Source: Nitrososphaerota archaeon
GTDB lineage: Archaea > Thermoproteota > Nitrososphaeria > Conexivisphaerales > Conexivisphaeraceae
Direction: 5' to 3'
Length of the DNA stretch: 64,000 nt
NCBI GenBank assembly: GCA_009903775.1
Contig: WYEM01000047.1
Span: forward strand, 1 to 64,000
Both the position numbers and the translations under genes were made by a program. Numbering within the stretch: the first letter of the stretch is position 1; every line of letters starts with the position of its first letter. Of the stretch, positions 37,850-47,264 are shown one piece after another. The notes under the pieces were generated by a model, which saw only the letters and a list, made by a program, of their open reading frames with translations, was not told where the DNA came from and did no database searches.

Positions 37850-39221
37850 GCGCTCGCCGCCCGCCAGCGAACTGGCGCAGGCGGATCCCGCCCAGGAGCT
37901 CCGGCCTCAGCACGCGCCTGGTGTCGAGCACCAGGGGGTTGCCGCCCGACATCGCGCGCAGCTCATCGCCGGTCAGCCCCCTGTAGGCCGAGTGATCCGT
38001 CGCGACCACGACCGCATCGGCGCCGGAGAGGGCCTCCTTCAGGTCGTTGGTCAGCCTGACGTGCAGCCTCTCGAGGGTCTCATCCCTGCCTATCAGCGGA
38101 TCGTGGACTATCGGCGCCGCGCCCCTCCTCAGAAGCCCCAGCACTAGGTCGTACGTGGGGCTCAGCCTGCTGTCCGCCACGTCGCCCCTGAAGGCCAGCC
38201 CGAGCACGGCCACCCTCCTGTCCTTCAGGCCGCCCAGCTCCCTCTCCAGGAAGGACGCGAAGAATTCCGGCATCGACAAATTTATTCTTCTGGCCGTGAG
38301 CGTGAGCTCGGGCACGACGCCCGCATGCACGGCGTTTTCGTAGAGGAACCATGGGTATATCGGTATGCAGGCGCCGCCCACGCCGAGCCCGGGCGCGTGT
38401 ATGTGCGAGTAAGGCTGGCTGTTCGCCGCGCGCCTGATCTCCTCGAAGTCCAGCCCGTAGGAGTCGGCGACCCTCGCCAGCTCGTTGGCCAGGGCTATGT
38501 TCACGTCCCTGTAGACGCCCTCGAAAATCTTCTCTGCCTCAGCGGCCTCCAGCGAGCTCAAGGCCATCACGCCGGCCTTGGCCACTAGGCTGTAGAGGTC
38601 CCTGGCGAACTTCGCGCTCCTCGGGCCTATTCCCGACACTATCGCGGGATAATGCTCCTCTATGTCCAGCACGGCCCTCCCCGCGGATATCCTCTCCGGA
38701 CTGTACGCGACCAAGACGTCGACGTCCGGCCTGCGCCCCACGCTGCCGGCCGCGGCGCTCGCCAGGCGGCGGGTCGTCCCGATGGGCACCGTCGACTTGA
38801 CCACTATGGCGTCCCCATCGCTGGCGTAGAGCATGGCCGCGCGCATGGCGTCCTCCAGGTAATCCAGCACGACGCGGCCCGATGACCATGTGACGGGCAC
38901 CGCCAGGAACCGCACCTTAGGTCCCGGTGGAGCCCCGGCTTGGCGCTCGTCGGTCACCGCCGAGAACCTCCCCTCCGACAGGCCGGCGCCGAACGCCTCG
39001 GATACCAGCGGCTCCCCGGGCGGCCCGATGCCCATGGAGGCGCGCCTGACGACCTCAGGGTCCCTGTCGACCCCGATCACGTGCGCTCCGAACCTGAGCC
39101 ACACGGCCGCTATGGCGGATCCCACGAGCCCCAGCCCGTAGATGACTACCCGTATACCTCCGGTCCTCAGCTCCCTGGAGATGCCCTCCGGCCCGATGCC
39201 CGATAGGTCCAGTGGCATCAC
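37650..39221 (-). CDS. UDP-glucose/GDP-mannose (UDP-ManNAc-like) dehydrogenase
   Basis: VVIYGLGLVGSAIAAVWLRFGAHVIGVD; KSTVPIGTTRRLA; YSPERISAGRAV; GVGGACIPIYP; C-terminus overlaps leuS antisense. Confidence 0.9.
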   Translation of the reverse strand: MMPLDLSGIGPEGISRELRTGGIRVVIYGLGLVGSAIAAVWLRFGAHVIGVDRDPEVVRRASMGIGPPGEPLVSEAFGAGLSEGRFSAVTDERQAGAPPGPKVRFLAVPVTWSSGRVVLDYLEDAMRAAMLYASDGDAIVVKSTVPIGTTRRLASAAAGSVGRRPDVDVLVAYSPERISAGRAVLDIEEHYPAIVSGIGPRSAKFARDLYSLVAKAGVMALSSLEAAEAEKIFEGVYRDVNIALANELARVADSYGLDFEEIRRAANSQPYSHIHAPGLGVGGACIPIYPWFLYENAVHAGVVPELTLTARRINLSMPEFFASFLERELGGLKDRRVAVLGLAFRGDVADSRLSPTYDLVLGLLRRGAAPIVHDPLIGRDETLERLHVRLTNDLKEALSGADAVVVATDHSAYRGLTGDELRAMSGGNPLVLDTRRVLRPELLGGIRLRQFAGGRRALTEPRPPRGRANPRPAPAWPAGPGRPWWRQTTLRPRSRPASPAPTRGNPWPPGGPRAPGPCPRTAR

Positions 39222-40378
39222 CTCTTGAGGTACGCGTCCAGCACCTTAGTGGTCGCAGCTATCACGTCCTCGACGTCCTGATCGCTCAGCGCGGGGTGCG
39301 AGGGCAGCGAGAAGACGGTCTTGGCGGCGAGCTCGGAGTTCGGCAGCTTCACATCGCCCGTCCCGCGCCGCCCGAATGCAGGCTGCATGTGCAGCGGCAC
39401 CGGGTAGTACACCCTGGCGTCCACGCCCTCGGCCCTGATAGCCTCCACTATCCTGTCCCTGTCGACCCTGTACAGCTCGGGATCTATCCTCACGGTGAAA
39501 AGGTTGTAGGTGTGGCGCCTCCCCTGCGGCTCCACGGGTAGGTGGAGGCCCGGTATCCCCGAGAGCCCTCTGGCTATCCTCTCCGCGTTCCTCCTCCTGG
39601 CCTCTATCATGCGCTCCAGCTTGGAGAGCTGCACGAGCCCTATGGCAGCCTCCATTTCCCCCATCCTCAGGTTGAGCCCCAGCACCTCGTGGACGTAGGG
39701 GCCGCGCTGCCCGTGGTCCTTGATGAGCCTGACCCTGTCCGCCAGCTCGTCGTCGTCGGTGGCCACCAGCCCGCCCTCGCCGGTCGTGATGTTCTTGCTT
39801 GGATAGAAGCTGTAACAGGAGAGGTCCCCATAGGCCCCCGCCTCCCTGCCGTCCACGAGGGCCCCCAGCGCCTGCGCGGAGTCTATCACCAGCCTGACGC
39901 CGCGCTCGTCCGCCAGCCTCCTGTAAGCCCTCGCGTCGCCCGGGAGGCCATAGAGGTTGACGAGGACCAGCGCGCTGGTCCTGGGCGACATGCGCGCCGC
40001 CGCGTCCTCGAGGTCCATCTCATACGTGTCCAGCCGGATGTCCGCGAACACGGGCTTGAGTCCTGCTAGGGCCGCCGCGCTCGCGGTGGCCACGAACGTG
40101 AATGCGGGCATGACGACCTCGGTTCCCCTCTCGAGCGCCGCCATGTATGCGGCCAGCAGCGATGACGTCCCGCTGTTGACGGCCACCCCGTGCTTCACGC
40201 CTATGTATGCCGCAAGGCGCGACTCGAGCTCCCGAGCCCTCCTGCCCTCCCTCAGGTTCCCCGACAGGACGACCTCCCTGACGGCATCCGCCTCCTCCTC
40301 GCCTATGAGCGGCTTGGATATCGGTATGGGACGGTGGGCCGCCGGCCTTCCTCCCTCCAGCGCCAGCCTATCGCTCAC
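39218..40378 (-). CDS. DegT/DnrJ/EryC1/StrS family sugar aminotransferase
   Basis: [63 protein letters not shown] start. Confidence 0.93.
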   Translation of the reverse strand: MSDRLALEGGRPAAHRPIPISKPLIGEEEADAVREVVLSGNLREGRRARELESRLAAYIGVKHGVAVNSGTSSLLAAYMAALERGTEVVMPAFTFVATASAAALAGLKPVFADIRLDTYEMDLEDAAARMSPRTSALVLVNLYGLPGDARAYRRLADERGVRLVIDSAQALGALVDGREAGAYGDLSCYSFYPSKNITTGEGGLVATDDDELADRVRLIKDHGQRGPYVHEVLGLNLRMGEMEAAIGLVQLSKLERMIEARRRNAERIARGLSGIPGLHLPVEPQGRRHTYNLFTVRIDPELYRVDRDRIVEAIRAEGVDARVYYPVPLHMQPAFGRRGTGDVKLPNSELAAKTVFSLPSHPALSDQDVEDVIAATTKVLDAYLKR

Positions 40379-40416
40379 ACCGGGAGCGCGGGATGCCGCG
40401 TTTATAAATATAAGAC

Positions 40417-41009
40417 GTGGTAGAAAAAACCTCGCCATTCATGGCGGGGATGATGGGAATGGCTTAAAGGGCGATGCCTCCTACGCCTTCACGATGCCCG
40501 CCGTGGGGTTCCGCTTCAGGGCGCGCGCGGGCCAGCGGACGTCGGGGGCGTTAAGGGCCCAGTTGAGGCTGGCATGCGAGATCCACAATGTCCTGCGGCG
40601 GGCGGATATAGATTTCCACCGCAGGAAGGGGAGGGGCCTGACCCTCACGGAACTGAGACATTGGCGCTGGACCTGAGGAAGCGGAGCGAGTACTACCAGC
40701 GGCTCCGCTCCCAGGTGGCGCAGGGGATCGCCGACCGGTTCCACGGCGCCAGGCGGAGGTTCCGCGAAGGCGTGCTACGAGCGCGGATTCGTGAACGCGA
40801 TCTGACGCCGGCGCTCGAAGACCCTGTCGCCCGGCCCGCGGCTGGGGGGCCGATCGCGATTGCTACGCGCCCCTCAACACGCTGAGGAGGGCAGGGTGGG
40901 AGCCACCCGCGGCGCCTGCGGAGCCCCGCCCCCTGCCCATGGCCGAGGGCCGCGGGCAATGTGGGGCAGTGAAGCGGGAAGCCCCGCCCTGAAGGGCGGG
41001 GTAGCTCAC
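40417..41009 (+). mobile_element. decayed IS200/IS605-type element (LE, frameshifted TnpB N-terminus, C-terminal remnant, RE)
   Basis: LE gtggtagaaaaaacctcgccattcatggcgggga; [46 protein letters not shown]; frameshift to [29 protein letters not shown] aagccccgccctgaagggcggggtagctcac. Confidence 0.85.
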
Positions 41010-41121
41010 AAATGAGGAGGGTCGGCGGTCCCTCTGATGCCCGATTTATCTCATGGACATCCGCGGATGCCCCATGCGGCCTCGGCAAGCGTTTATAGGG
41101 AATCCGCTGGAATAATGCCGC

Positions 41122-42909
41122 ATGTCGGAGGATCTTCCCTTCAGGGCGCTGGCTGAGGCGTTCCAGGGGATGGAGGAGGTGACCAGCAGGAACGCCCTGA
41201 CGGAGATGCTGATAGACCTCTTCAAGCGCTCCCCGCCGGAAATACTGGACGAGATAGTGTACCTCATGCAGGGCAAGCTGTACCCCGACTTCGTAGGCGT
41301 GGAGCTGGGCGTCGGCGAGAAGCTCCTGCTGAGGTCGATATCGCTGGCCACGGGGCTCCCTCAGGACCGCGTGGAGGACCTGTACAAGAGGCTGGGTGAC
41401 GTCGGGAGGGCTGCGGAGGAGGCCGTGGCGTCCAGGAAGCAGGTGGTGCTCTTCCGCGAGCAGCTGACCGTCCGTCGCGTGTACAGCACGCTCGAGAGGG
41501 TGGCCAAGATGTCGGGGGAGGGCGCCCAGGACGCCAAGGTGAAGCTGCTGGCCAGCCTGTTCAACGACGCCGAGCCGCTCGAGGCCCGCTACCTGGCCAG
41601 GATCGTGATGGGCAGGCTCAGGCTCGGCGTGGCCGACTACACGGTGCTCGACGCGCTCGCCGTGGCCTTCGGGGGCTCGAAGGAGGCGCGCGAGATAGTC
41701 GAGAGGGCCTACAACGTCTCGAGCGACCTCGGCCTCGTGGCCAGGACCGCCGCCTCCCAGGGATTGGCGGGGCTGCAGTCGATAGGAATAACCGTGGGGA
41801 GGCCCCTGAGGCCCATGCTAGCCGAGAGGCTCAGCAGCCCGCAGGAGATCCTCGAGAAGATAGGCGGCACGGTCGCCGCCGAGTACAAGTTCGACGGCGA
41901 GCGCATGCAGGTCCACAGGAAGGGCGACAGCGTCATGGTTTTCTCCAGGAGGCTCGAGAACATAACGTCGCATTATCCGGATGTGGTGGAGATCGCGAGG
42001 TCCGGCCTCAGGTCCAATGAGATTATAGTCGAGGGCGAGGGCGTGGCGTTCGATGCCGACACCGGCGAGTTCCTCCCCTTCCAGGAGCTGATGCACAGGA
42101 GGCGCAAGTACGGAATAGAGAAGGCGATGGAGGAGTACCCCGTCTCGCTGTACCTGTTCGACCTAATATATGCGGATGGCGTGGATTACACGACGAAGCC
42201 CTACACCGAGAGGAGGAGGAAACTGGAGGAGCTCGTGAGTCCCAGCGACCGCATAAACTTGGCGCCGATGATAATGACCAAGGATCCTGAAGAGATCGAG
42301 CGGTTCATGATGGAGGCAATAGAGAGGGGGTGCGAGGGGCTGGTGGTGAAGGATCCGAACAGCGTCTACAGGGCGGGCGCCCGTGAGTGGTCCTGGATAA
42401 AGCTGAAGCGCGAGTACAGGAGCGAGATGACGGACACCGTAGACCTCGTGATCGTGGGGGCATTCCACGGGAGGGGCAAGAGGGCTGGAGTATACGGCGC
42501 CTATCTGCTGGCAGCGTACGACCCCGACAGCGACACTTTCAAGACAGTGTGCAAGGTGGGGACGGGCTTCACAGACGAGGACCTGAGGAACTTCCACGAG
42601 ATGCTGCAGCAGTACGTCATAAGTCATCGCCACCCGCGCGTGGATTCGAGGATGGAGGCCGACGTCTGGTTCGTGCCGCAGGTGGTCATTGAGGTACTGG
42701 CCGCTGAGATAACGCTGAGCCCCATCCACACCGCCGCCTGGGGCGCGGTGAGGCCCAACGCGGGGCTGGCGCTCAGGTTCCCCAGGTACACCGGCAGGCT
42801 CAGATCCGACAAGGGGCCCGAGGACGCCACGACGGTGAAGGAGCTCGTGGAGATGTACAGGAGCCAGGTGAAGAAGATCGAGGAGCCCGCCTCCTCGGAG
42901 GGCACCTAA
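41122..42909 (+). CDS. lig: ATP-dependent DNA ligase
   Basis: AAEYKFDGERMQVHRKGDSVMVFSRRLENIT (KxDGxR nucleotidylation motif); EGLVVKDPNS; archaeal N-terminal region. Confidence 0.96.
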   Translation: MSEDLPFRALAEAFQGMEEVTSRNALTEMLIDLFKRSPPEILDEIVYLMQGKLYPDFVGVELGVGEKLLLRSISLATGLPQDRVEDLYKRLGDVGRAAEEAVASRKQVVLFREQLTVRRVYSTLERVAKMSGEGAQDAKVKLLASLFNDAEPLEARYLARIVMGRLRLGVADYTVLDALAVAFGGSKEAREIVERAYNVSSDLGLVARTAASQGLAGLQSIGITVGRPLRPMLAERLSSPQEILEKIGGTVAAEYKFDGERMQVHRKGDSVMVFSRRLENITSHYPDVVEIARSGLRSNEIIVEGEGVAFDADTGEFLPFQELMHRRRKYGIEKAMEEYPVSLYLFDLIYADGVDYTTKPYTERRRKLEELVSPSDRINLAPMIMTKDPEEIERFMMEAIERGCEGLVVKDPNSVYRAGAREWSWIKLKREYRSEMTDTVDLVIVGAFHGRGKRAGVYGAYLLAAYDPDSDTFKTVCKVGTGFTDEDLRNFHEMLQQYVISHRHPRVDSRMEADVWFVPQVVIEVLAAEITLSPIHTAAWGAVRPNAGLALRFPRYTGRLRSDKGPEDATTVKELVEMYRSQVKKIEEPASSEGT

Positions 42910-42957
42910 GGGGGCGCCGGGCAAGGGACATATTCTTCGATGGGAGTAGCGTGTCTG

Positions 42958-43096
42958 GTGAGCTACCCCGCCTCTTCCAGTGGCGGGCTTTCCGCCGAAC
43001 TGATCGACCCAGCGAAGTCAGCCATGGGAGGAGGCGGCGCCCGTGAAGGGGGTGTAACCCTTAAGATCTCAGGAACCCTCGCCCCTTCAGGGCGGG
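42958..43096 (-). mobile_element. MITE-like palindromic element, copy A
   Basis: Reverse-complement match to copy B (47081-47264) apart from a ~45-bp internal deletion; RE gtgagctaccccgcc...ggcgggctt, LE ggaaccctcgccccttcagggcggg. Confidence 0.85.
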
Positions 43097-43111
43097 AGGA
43101 GGTCAACTGGA

Positions 43112-44011
43112 ATGGGCACGCCAGCCAAGGGGGTGTTGCTGGGCGACCGCGTCCTAGTGCCGGATCCGGTCGAGGCGCGCAGCCTATTCTCGGATGGCTT
43201 CTTCGGCAAGCCGCTCGGTGTGCCCAAGCCTAGGGGGCCGGATTTCGATGAGCCGCTCACACTGGACCTCTTCGAGGCGCGCTACCTGATCGAGTCGGGG
43301 CGCCTGTTGTTGCTGGACGCGGCTGGTAGGCGGATCGGGCGCGCCTCTCTGAGGAGGAGGTGCGCCGTCGCCGATAGGTACTTCGAGGAGAAGTATCGCG
43401 TCTACAGGGAGCTCAGGGATTCCGGCTACGTGGTGAGCGCCGGAATAAAGTTCGGGAGCGACTTCGCGGTGTACGAGAGGGGCCCCGGCATAGATCACGC
43501 GCCCTTTCTGGTGCACGTGCTCCGGCCGGGTGATTCCCTGACGGCCAACTACATAATACTGGCCGGGAGGCTTGCCACAGCCGTCAGGAAGAGGTTCATA
43601 TTGGCCATCGTGGGCAAGAGGCGCACGCGCTACCTCGCGTTCGAGTGGTGGAGGCCGCGATCGCGTTACCACGAATGGACCAGGGGGCGCCGGCCATTCT
43701 ATACCTCGGCGCGCGTGCGCCTCACGAGTGCCCAGTACTCGGAATCGTGCATTATTGCTGACTGCTCCTCGTCCACCTTCCTCGCCAGGCGCTCGAAGTC
43801 GCTCCGCACGGCCTCCGCGAGCTCGCGAGCGCGCGAGGCCACAGTGTGCGGCGCGTCGGGGAGCCCCACCCTGCCCAGGCTCGCGCTCGAGAGCAGCCAT
43901 AGCCCCACCTCGCGCTCGCTCGGAGGCTCCTCCGGCCTCACCCCGCCACCGGCCCACCAGAGGGTCCTCACCACGCCGTACGATAACGTGCGCATAAGTT
44001 TGCCGCGGTAA
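43112..44011 (+). CDS. endA: tRNA-splicing endonuclease (EndA); conserved part ends about 43690
   Basis: YRVYRELRDSGYVVSAGIKFGSDFAVYERGPGIDHAPFLVHV; RFILAIVGKRRTRYLAFEWWRP. Confidence 0.85.
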   Translation: MGTPAKGVLLGDRVLVPDPVEARSLFSDGFFGKPLGVPKPRGPDFDEPLTLDLFEARYLIESGRLLLLDAAGRRIGRASLRRRCAVADRYFEEKYRVYRELRDSGYVVSAGIKFGSDFAVYERGPGIDHAPFLVHVLRPGDSLTANYIILAGRLATAVRKRFILAIVGKRRTRYLAFEWWRPRSRYHEWTRGRRPFYTSARVRLTSAQYSESCIIADCSSSTFLARRSKSLRTASASSRAREATVCGASGSPTLPRLALESSHSPTSRSLGGSSGLTPPPAHQRVLTTPYDNVRISLPR

Positions 44012-44451
44012 TCCTCGACGAGTGCCGGATCCTCCCTCAGGATTGTTCCGATGAGCTCCCCAGCGTCGGGCCCTCCGAGCCTGCTCCTGAGCGCGGCCTC
44101 GGCGAACCTGCGCGATGCCACCGCCCTCAGGGATCCGTGCACGTACGTCAGCGCGGATGCGTAGAGGCTGGCCAGCACAGCCGACATGAATGCCCTCATG
44201 GGTTCCTCCGGCAGGCGCGCCCTTCCGAGCTCCACGATCGATGCTGCCTCCTCCGGTTCTATGGGGTCGGTCGCGAGGGGCCCTCCGTCGTCAGTTAGCC
44301 ACGGGACGCTCCAGATCTCCTCGGCCAAGGCGCGAGTCGGCGCCACGTGCGAGACCCTCACGAGCTCCACCCTATCCAGTAGGGACCTCCTAGAGAGTTC
44401 ACCCAGCACCCTGTAGCTCGAGGCGCACGTCGGGTGGTAATAGATCCTCAT
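43699..44451 (-). CDS. thioredoxin-fold-like conserved archaeal protein
   Basis: MRIYYHPTCASSYRVLGELSRRSLLDRVELVRVS (CxxS-like motif at strand-helix junction). Confidence 0.55.
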   Translation of the reverse strand: MRIYYHPTCASSYRVLGELSRRSLLDRVELVRVSHVAPTRALAEEIWSVPWLTDDGGPLATDPIEPEEAASIVELGRARLPEEPMRAFMSAVLASLYASALTYVHGSLRAVASRRFAEAALRSRLGGPDAGELIGTILREDPALVEDYRGKLMRTLSYGVVRTLWWAGGGVRPEEPPSEREVGLWLLSSASLGRVGLPDAPHTVASRARELAEAVRSDFERLARKVDEEQSAIMHDSEYWALVRRTRAEV

Positions 44452-44590
44452 GCCCGAATGCGCAGAGCCCTGGCCCGCTATATTTTTGATTAACTGATAA
44501 AACGCACCAATGACATCCTCCCCACCCCCCATCTTCGAGAAGTTGGCCAGGGAGCATCTCAAAGGAGTGGTCTCTCGATCTAACCTTATC

Positions 44591-44661
44591 CGCCACTGGC
44601 AGAGGCGATATTCATCTTTCACTTTTCTGACCCCATCCCTGCCCTGAAGGGCGAGGGTTGC
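44591..44661 (+). repeat. MITE remnant (RE-like cgccactggcagaggcg followed by LE-like hairpin)
   Basis: cgccactggcagaggcg resembles copy B RE; gaccccatccctgccctgaagggcgagggttgcc resembles LE. Confidence 0.6.
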
Positions 44662-44669
44662 CTTTTTTA

Positions 44670-45329
44670 TCACAATCTGAGCGCCACTATCATCAGCATC
44701 TCGGAGGCGCTCAGCGAGAGGTCCGCCACCCTCTCCACCCTCTCCACGACGTCCCTGTAGACCAGCAATTGCTTGAAGTCCTTTATCTTGGCCAAGCTCT
44801 CCGTCAGCGCATCCCTATACAGCCCATCCATATTCTTCTCCTCGCGCTCCACGAGGGACGCCAGCTCGCCTATCTTGCCGGGGTTTATCTGGAGCGCCCT
44901 GCTCAGGTCGTTCAGCCTGGTGATGGCGTTCAGCGTCTGGTTCATCATGTCCCTGAGCTTGTCACCGAGAGGGCCTATCCCCGACAGATACTGCCGGCCG
45001 GCGTAGATCCTGAACGCGAGGCTGTCCAGATAGCTGGCCATCTCCTCGAGCATGAAGGCGGTCCTCAGCACGTCCTCCCGATTTATCAGCATAGCACCCA
45101 CCTCGCTCAGTTGCCTGACCAGCGACTTCCTGTATGATTCCACGTCGCTGACGGCCTTCGAGATCTCGGATCTGTAGGCCTCCACGCTGCCCGAGTCCTC
45201 GTTCAGCAGCGATTCGTACATCGAGACGAGCGACCTCGTGCCATCGAGCAGCCTCCTGGTCATGTCCTGCAGCGTCATCAATATGCGACGTCTCATCTGA
45301 AGCTCCGTCTCGCCCACATAGAAGCTCAT
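44670..45329 (-). CDS. DUF47/PhoU-like helical protein
   Basis: Helical protein with repeated AFMLEEMASYLDSLAFRI / DVVERVERVADLSLSASEML PhoU-like motifs. Confidence 0.7.
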   Translation of the reverse strand: MSFYVGETELQMRRRILMTLQDMTRRLLDGTRSLVSMYESLLNEDSGSVEAYRSEISKAVSDVESYRKSLVRQLSEVGAMLINREDVLRTAFMLEEMASYLDSLAFRIYAGRQYLSGIGPLGDKLRDMMNQTLNAITRLNDLSRALQINPGKIGELASLVEREEKNMDGLYRDALTESLAKIKDFKQLLVYRDVVERVERVADLSLSASEMLMIVALRL

Positions 45330-45480
45330 CGCGAATCACCCCTTGGGGCAGGGAGGCCCGCTCGACAATTCACTCCTCTGTCATCCTGGAAGGCAGGCGA
45401 ATATAAATTCTTGCCCAATTTCCTATTTAATCGTGGAACTATCTATAGAGGAGTTTGACCGCTGATCGCGCCAGCGCGAA

Positions 45481-46278
45481 ATGGTTTTTACTATGGGTTG
45501 CTCCGATGGGGGCGTGGCGAAGGCTGTGGAGTTTCCGTCTCTGCAGGTGGCGCTCGACTTCACCTCATGGGCGGAAGCGAGGCGCGTGGTGGGCTCACTG
45601 TCCAGCCTCTCCGGCTCCAGGCTGATGCTCGAGGCCGGAACTCCACTGATTAAGGGCGAGGGAATCTACGTAGTTAGGAGGATATCCGAGATGGCGCCAT
45701 GGGCGCCTGTGGTCGTGGACCTCAAGACGATGGACACCGCGGAGCTGGAGGTCTCGATGGCCGCTGAGGCGGGCGCCGATGCGGCGGTGGTAAGCGGCGT
45801 GGCGCCCATAGAGACCGTGAGGTCTTTCATCGAAGAGTGCAGGAGGAAGGGCATGATGTCATTCGTGGACTCGATAGGGCTGGAGGACCCCGCGGCGCTG
45901 GTTAAGAAGGCGGAGGGCGCTGACGTCATCGTGATACACAGGGGGATAGATGAGGAGTCGGCCGGCAGGGGGAGGAGGTGGTCAGCGATAAAGGCTCTGA
46001 AGGACGCCGGCTTCAGGGTGGCCGTGGCCGGCGGCATGGACTTGGAGGCCGCATCGAGCGCGCTGGAGGCCGGAGCGGACGTGCTGGTTGTGGGGAGGGA
46101 CATAACAAGGAGCGCGGACCCGGCCGGCAGGGTGTCCGAGTACCTGAAGCTCATCAGCGGCCGCGGATCTCCTCGGCCTCGACGTAGACGTACTTCGCCT
46201 GCGGGAACACCCGCCTTATCCTGGACTCCAACTCATTTATCGCAGACTCTATCTCATCAGTCGTCAGGCCGTCCCTGA
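45481..46278 (+). CDS. 3-hexulose-6-phosphate synthase-like (OMPDC superfamily)
   Basis: LQVALDFTSWAEARRVV; EAGTPLIKGEG; VVVDLKTMDTAELEVSMAAEAGADAAVV; VAVAGGMDLEAASSALEAGADVLVVGRDIT. Confidence 0.85.
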   Translation: MVFTMGCSDGGVAKAVEFPSLQVALDFTSWAEARRVVGSLSSLSGSRLMLEAGTPLIKGEGIYVVRRISEMAPWAPVVVDLKTMDTAELEVSMAAEAGADAAVVSGVAPIETVRSFIEECRRKGMMSFVDSIGLEDPAALVKKAEGADVIVIHRGIDEESAGRGRRWSAIKALKDAGFRVAVAGGMDLEAASSALEAGADVLVVGRDITRSADPAGRVSEYLKLISGRGSPRPRRRRTSPAGTPALSWTPTHLSQTLSHQSSGRP

Positions 46279-47074
46279 AGTTCACCTCCACGCCAAGGAT
46301 GGCGGAGTCCACTCCCAGGAACGTGCCGCGGACGTCGATCACGCGAGCCACGGCCGGGTGGGACGACACCACGCCGATTATGCGCTGCAGCTCCGACGGC
46401 AGGAGGCCTTCGCCAACTAGGAGGCCCTTGGCCTCCCTGGCTAGGGATAGCCCGAAGAATGCCAGTATCGCCCCCACGATTATGGAGCCCAGAGCGTCGT
46501 AGACTACATCGCCGGTCAGCATGACCAGGAGGAGCGATACCAGTGCGACCAGGAGCCCCGACACGGAGGCCATGTCCTCGAAGAGCGCCGCGAGGAGCGT
46601 GGGATTCCTAGTCGAGCGCACGTAGGATAGCCTGCTCCGGAAGCCCTCGGAGCGCCTAGCCAGCTCAAAGGACCGGAAACTGACAGCCAGCGCGGTGCCC
46701 TCTAGGGTGAGGCCCGCTAGTACTATCGCAAGCGCAACCCATAGATCCCTGAGCGATTCGCCGTAGATGAGCTTCTCCGCGCCCTCGAGCACGGCAAGGG
46801 TGCCCGATATCGTCGTGGTGCTCATGGCCGCCACGAACGACCAGAAGAACTGCTCCCTGCCGCGGCCGAAGGGGAAAGAGCCATTGCCCCCGCCCGAGCT
46901 CAGCCTCAGGCCCACCGCCAGGAATGATTGATTTATAGAGTCGACGACCGAGTGCAGGGACTCGGCGACCATCACCGAGCTGCCGGTGAGGATCGCCGCG
47001 GCCGACTTCAGCACTAGGAGCACGAGGTTCGAGGCCAGCGCGGCCCTGATGGCCCTCCGGGTTCCTTCGGACAC
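46154..47074 (-). CDS. cation diffusion facilitator transporter
   Basis: ALASNLVLLVLKSAAAILTGSSVMVAESLHSVVDSINQSFLAVGL; TM helices; C-terminal cytoplasmic domain; GTG start. Confidence 0.93.
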   Translation of the reverse strand: MSEGTRRAIRAALASNLVLLVLKSAAAILTGSSVMVAESLHSVVDSINQSFLAVGLRLSSGGGNGSFPFGRGREQFFWSFVAAMSTTTISGTLAVLEGAEKLIYGESLRDLWVALAIVLAGLTLEGTALAVSFRSFELARRSEGFRSRLSYVRSTRNPTLLAALFEDMASVSGLLVALVSLLLVMLTGDVVYDALGSIIVGAILAFFGLSLAREAKGLLVGEGLLPSELQRIIGVVSSHPAVARVIDVRGTFLGVDSAILGVEVNFRDGLTTDEIESAINELESRIRRVFPQAKYVYVEAEEIRGR

Positions 47075-47080
47075 CGATCC

Positions 47081-47264
47081 CCCGCCCTGAAGGGGCGAGG
47101 GTTCCTGAGATCTTAAGGGTTACACCCCCTTCACGGGCGCTGCCCCGTTGGCGTCCCCTCGAAGCTCGCTTCCCGCGGAGGAGCCGTCGCCTCCTCCCAT
47201 GGCTGACTTCGCTGGGTCGATCAGTTCGGCGGAAAGCCCGCCACTGGAAGAGGCGAGGTCAGCT
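47081..47264 (+). mobile_element. MITE-like palindromic element, copy B
   Basis: LE cccgccctgaaggggcgagggttcctgagatcttaagggttacacccccttcacgggcgc ... RE aagcccgccactggaagaggcgaggtcagct; inverted relative to copy A. Confidence 0.85.
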
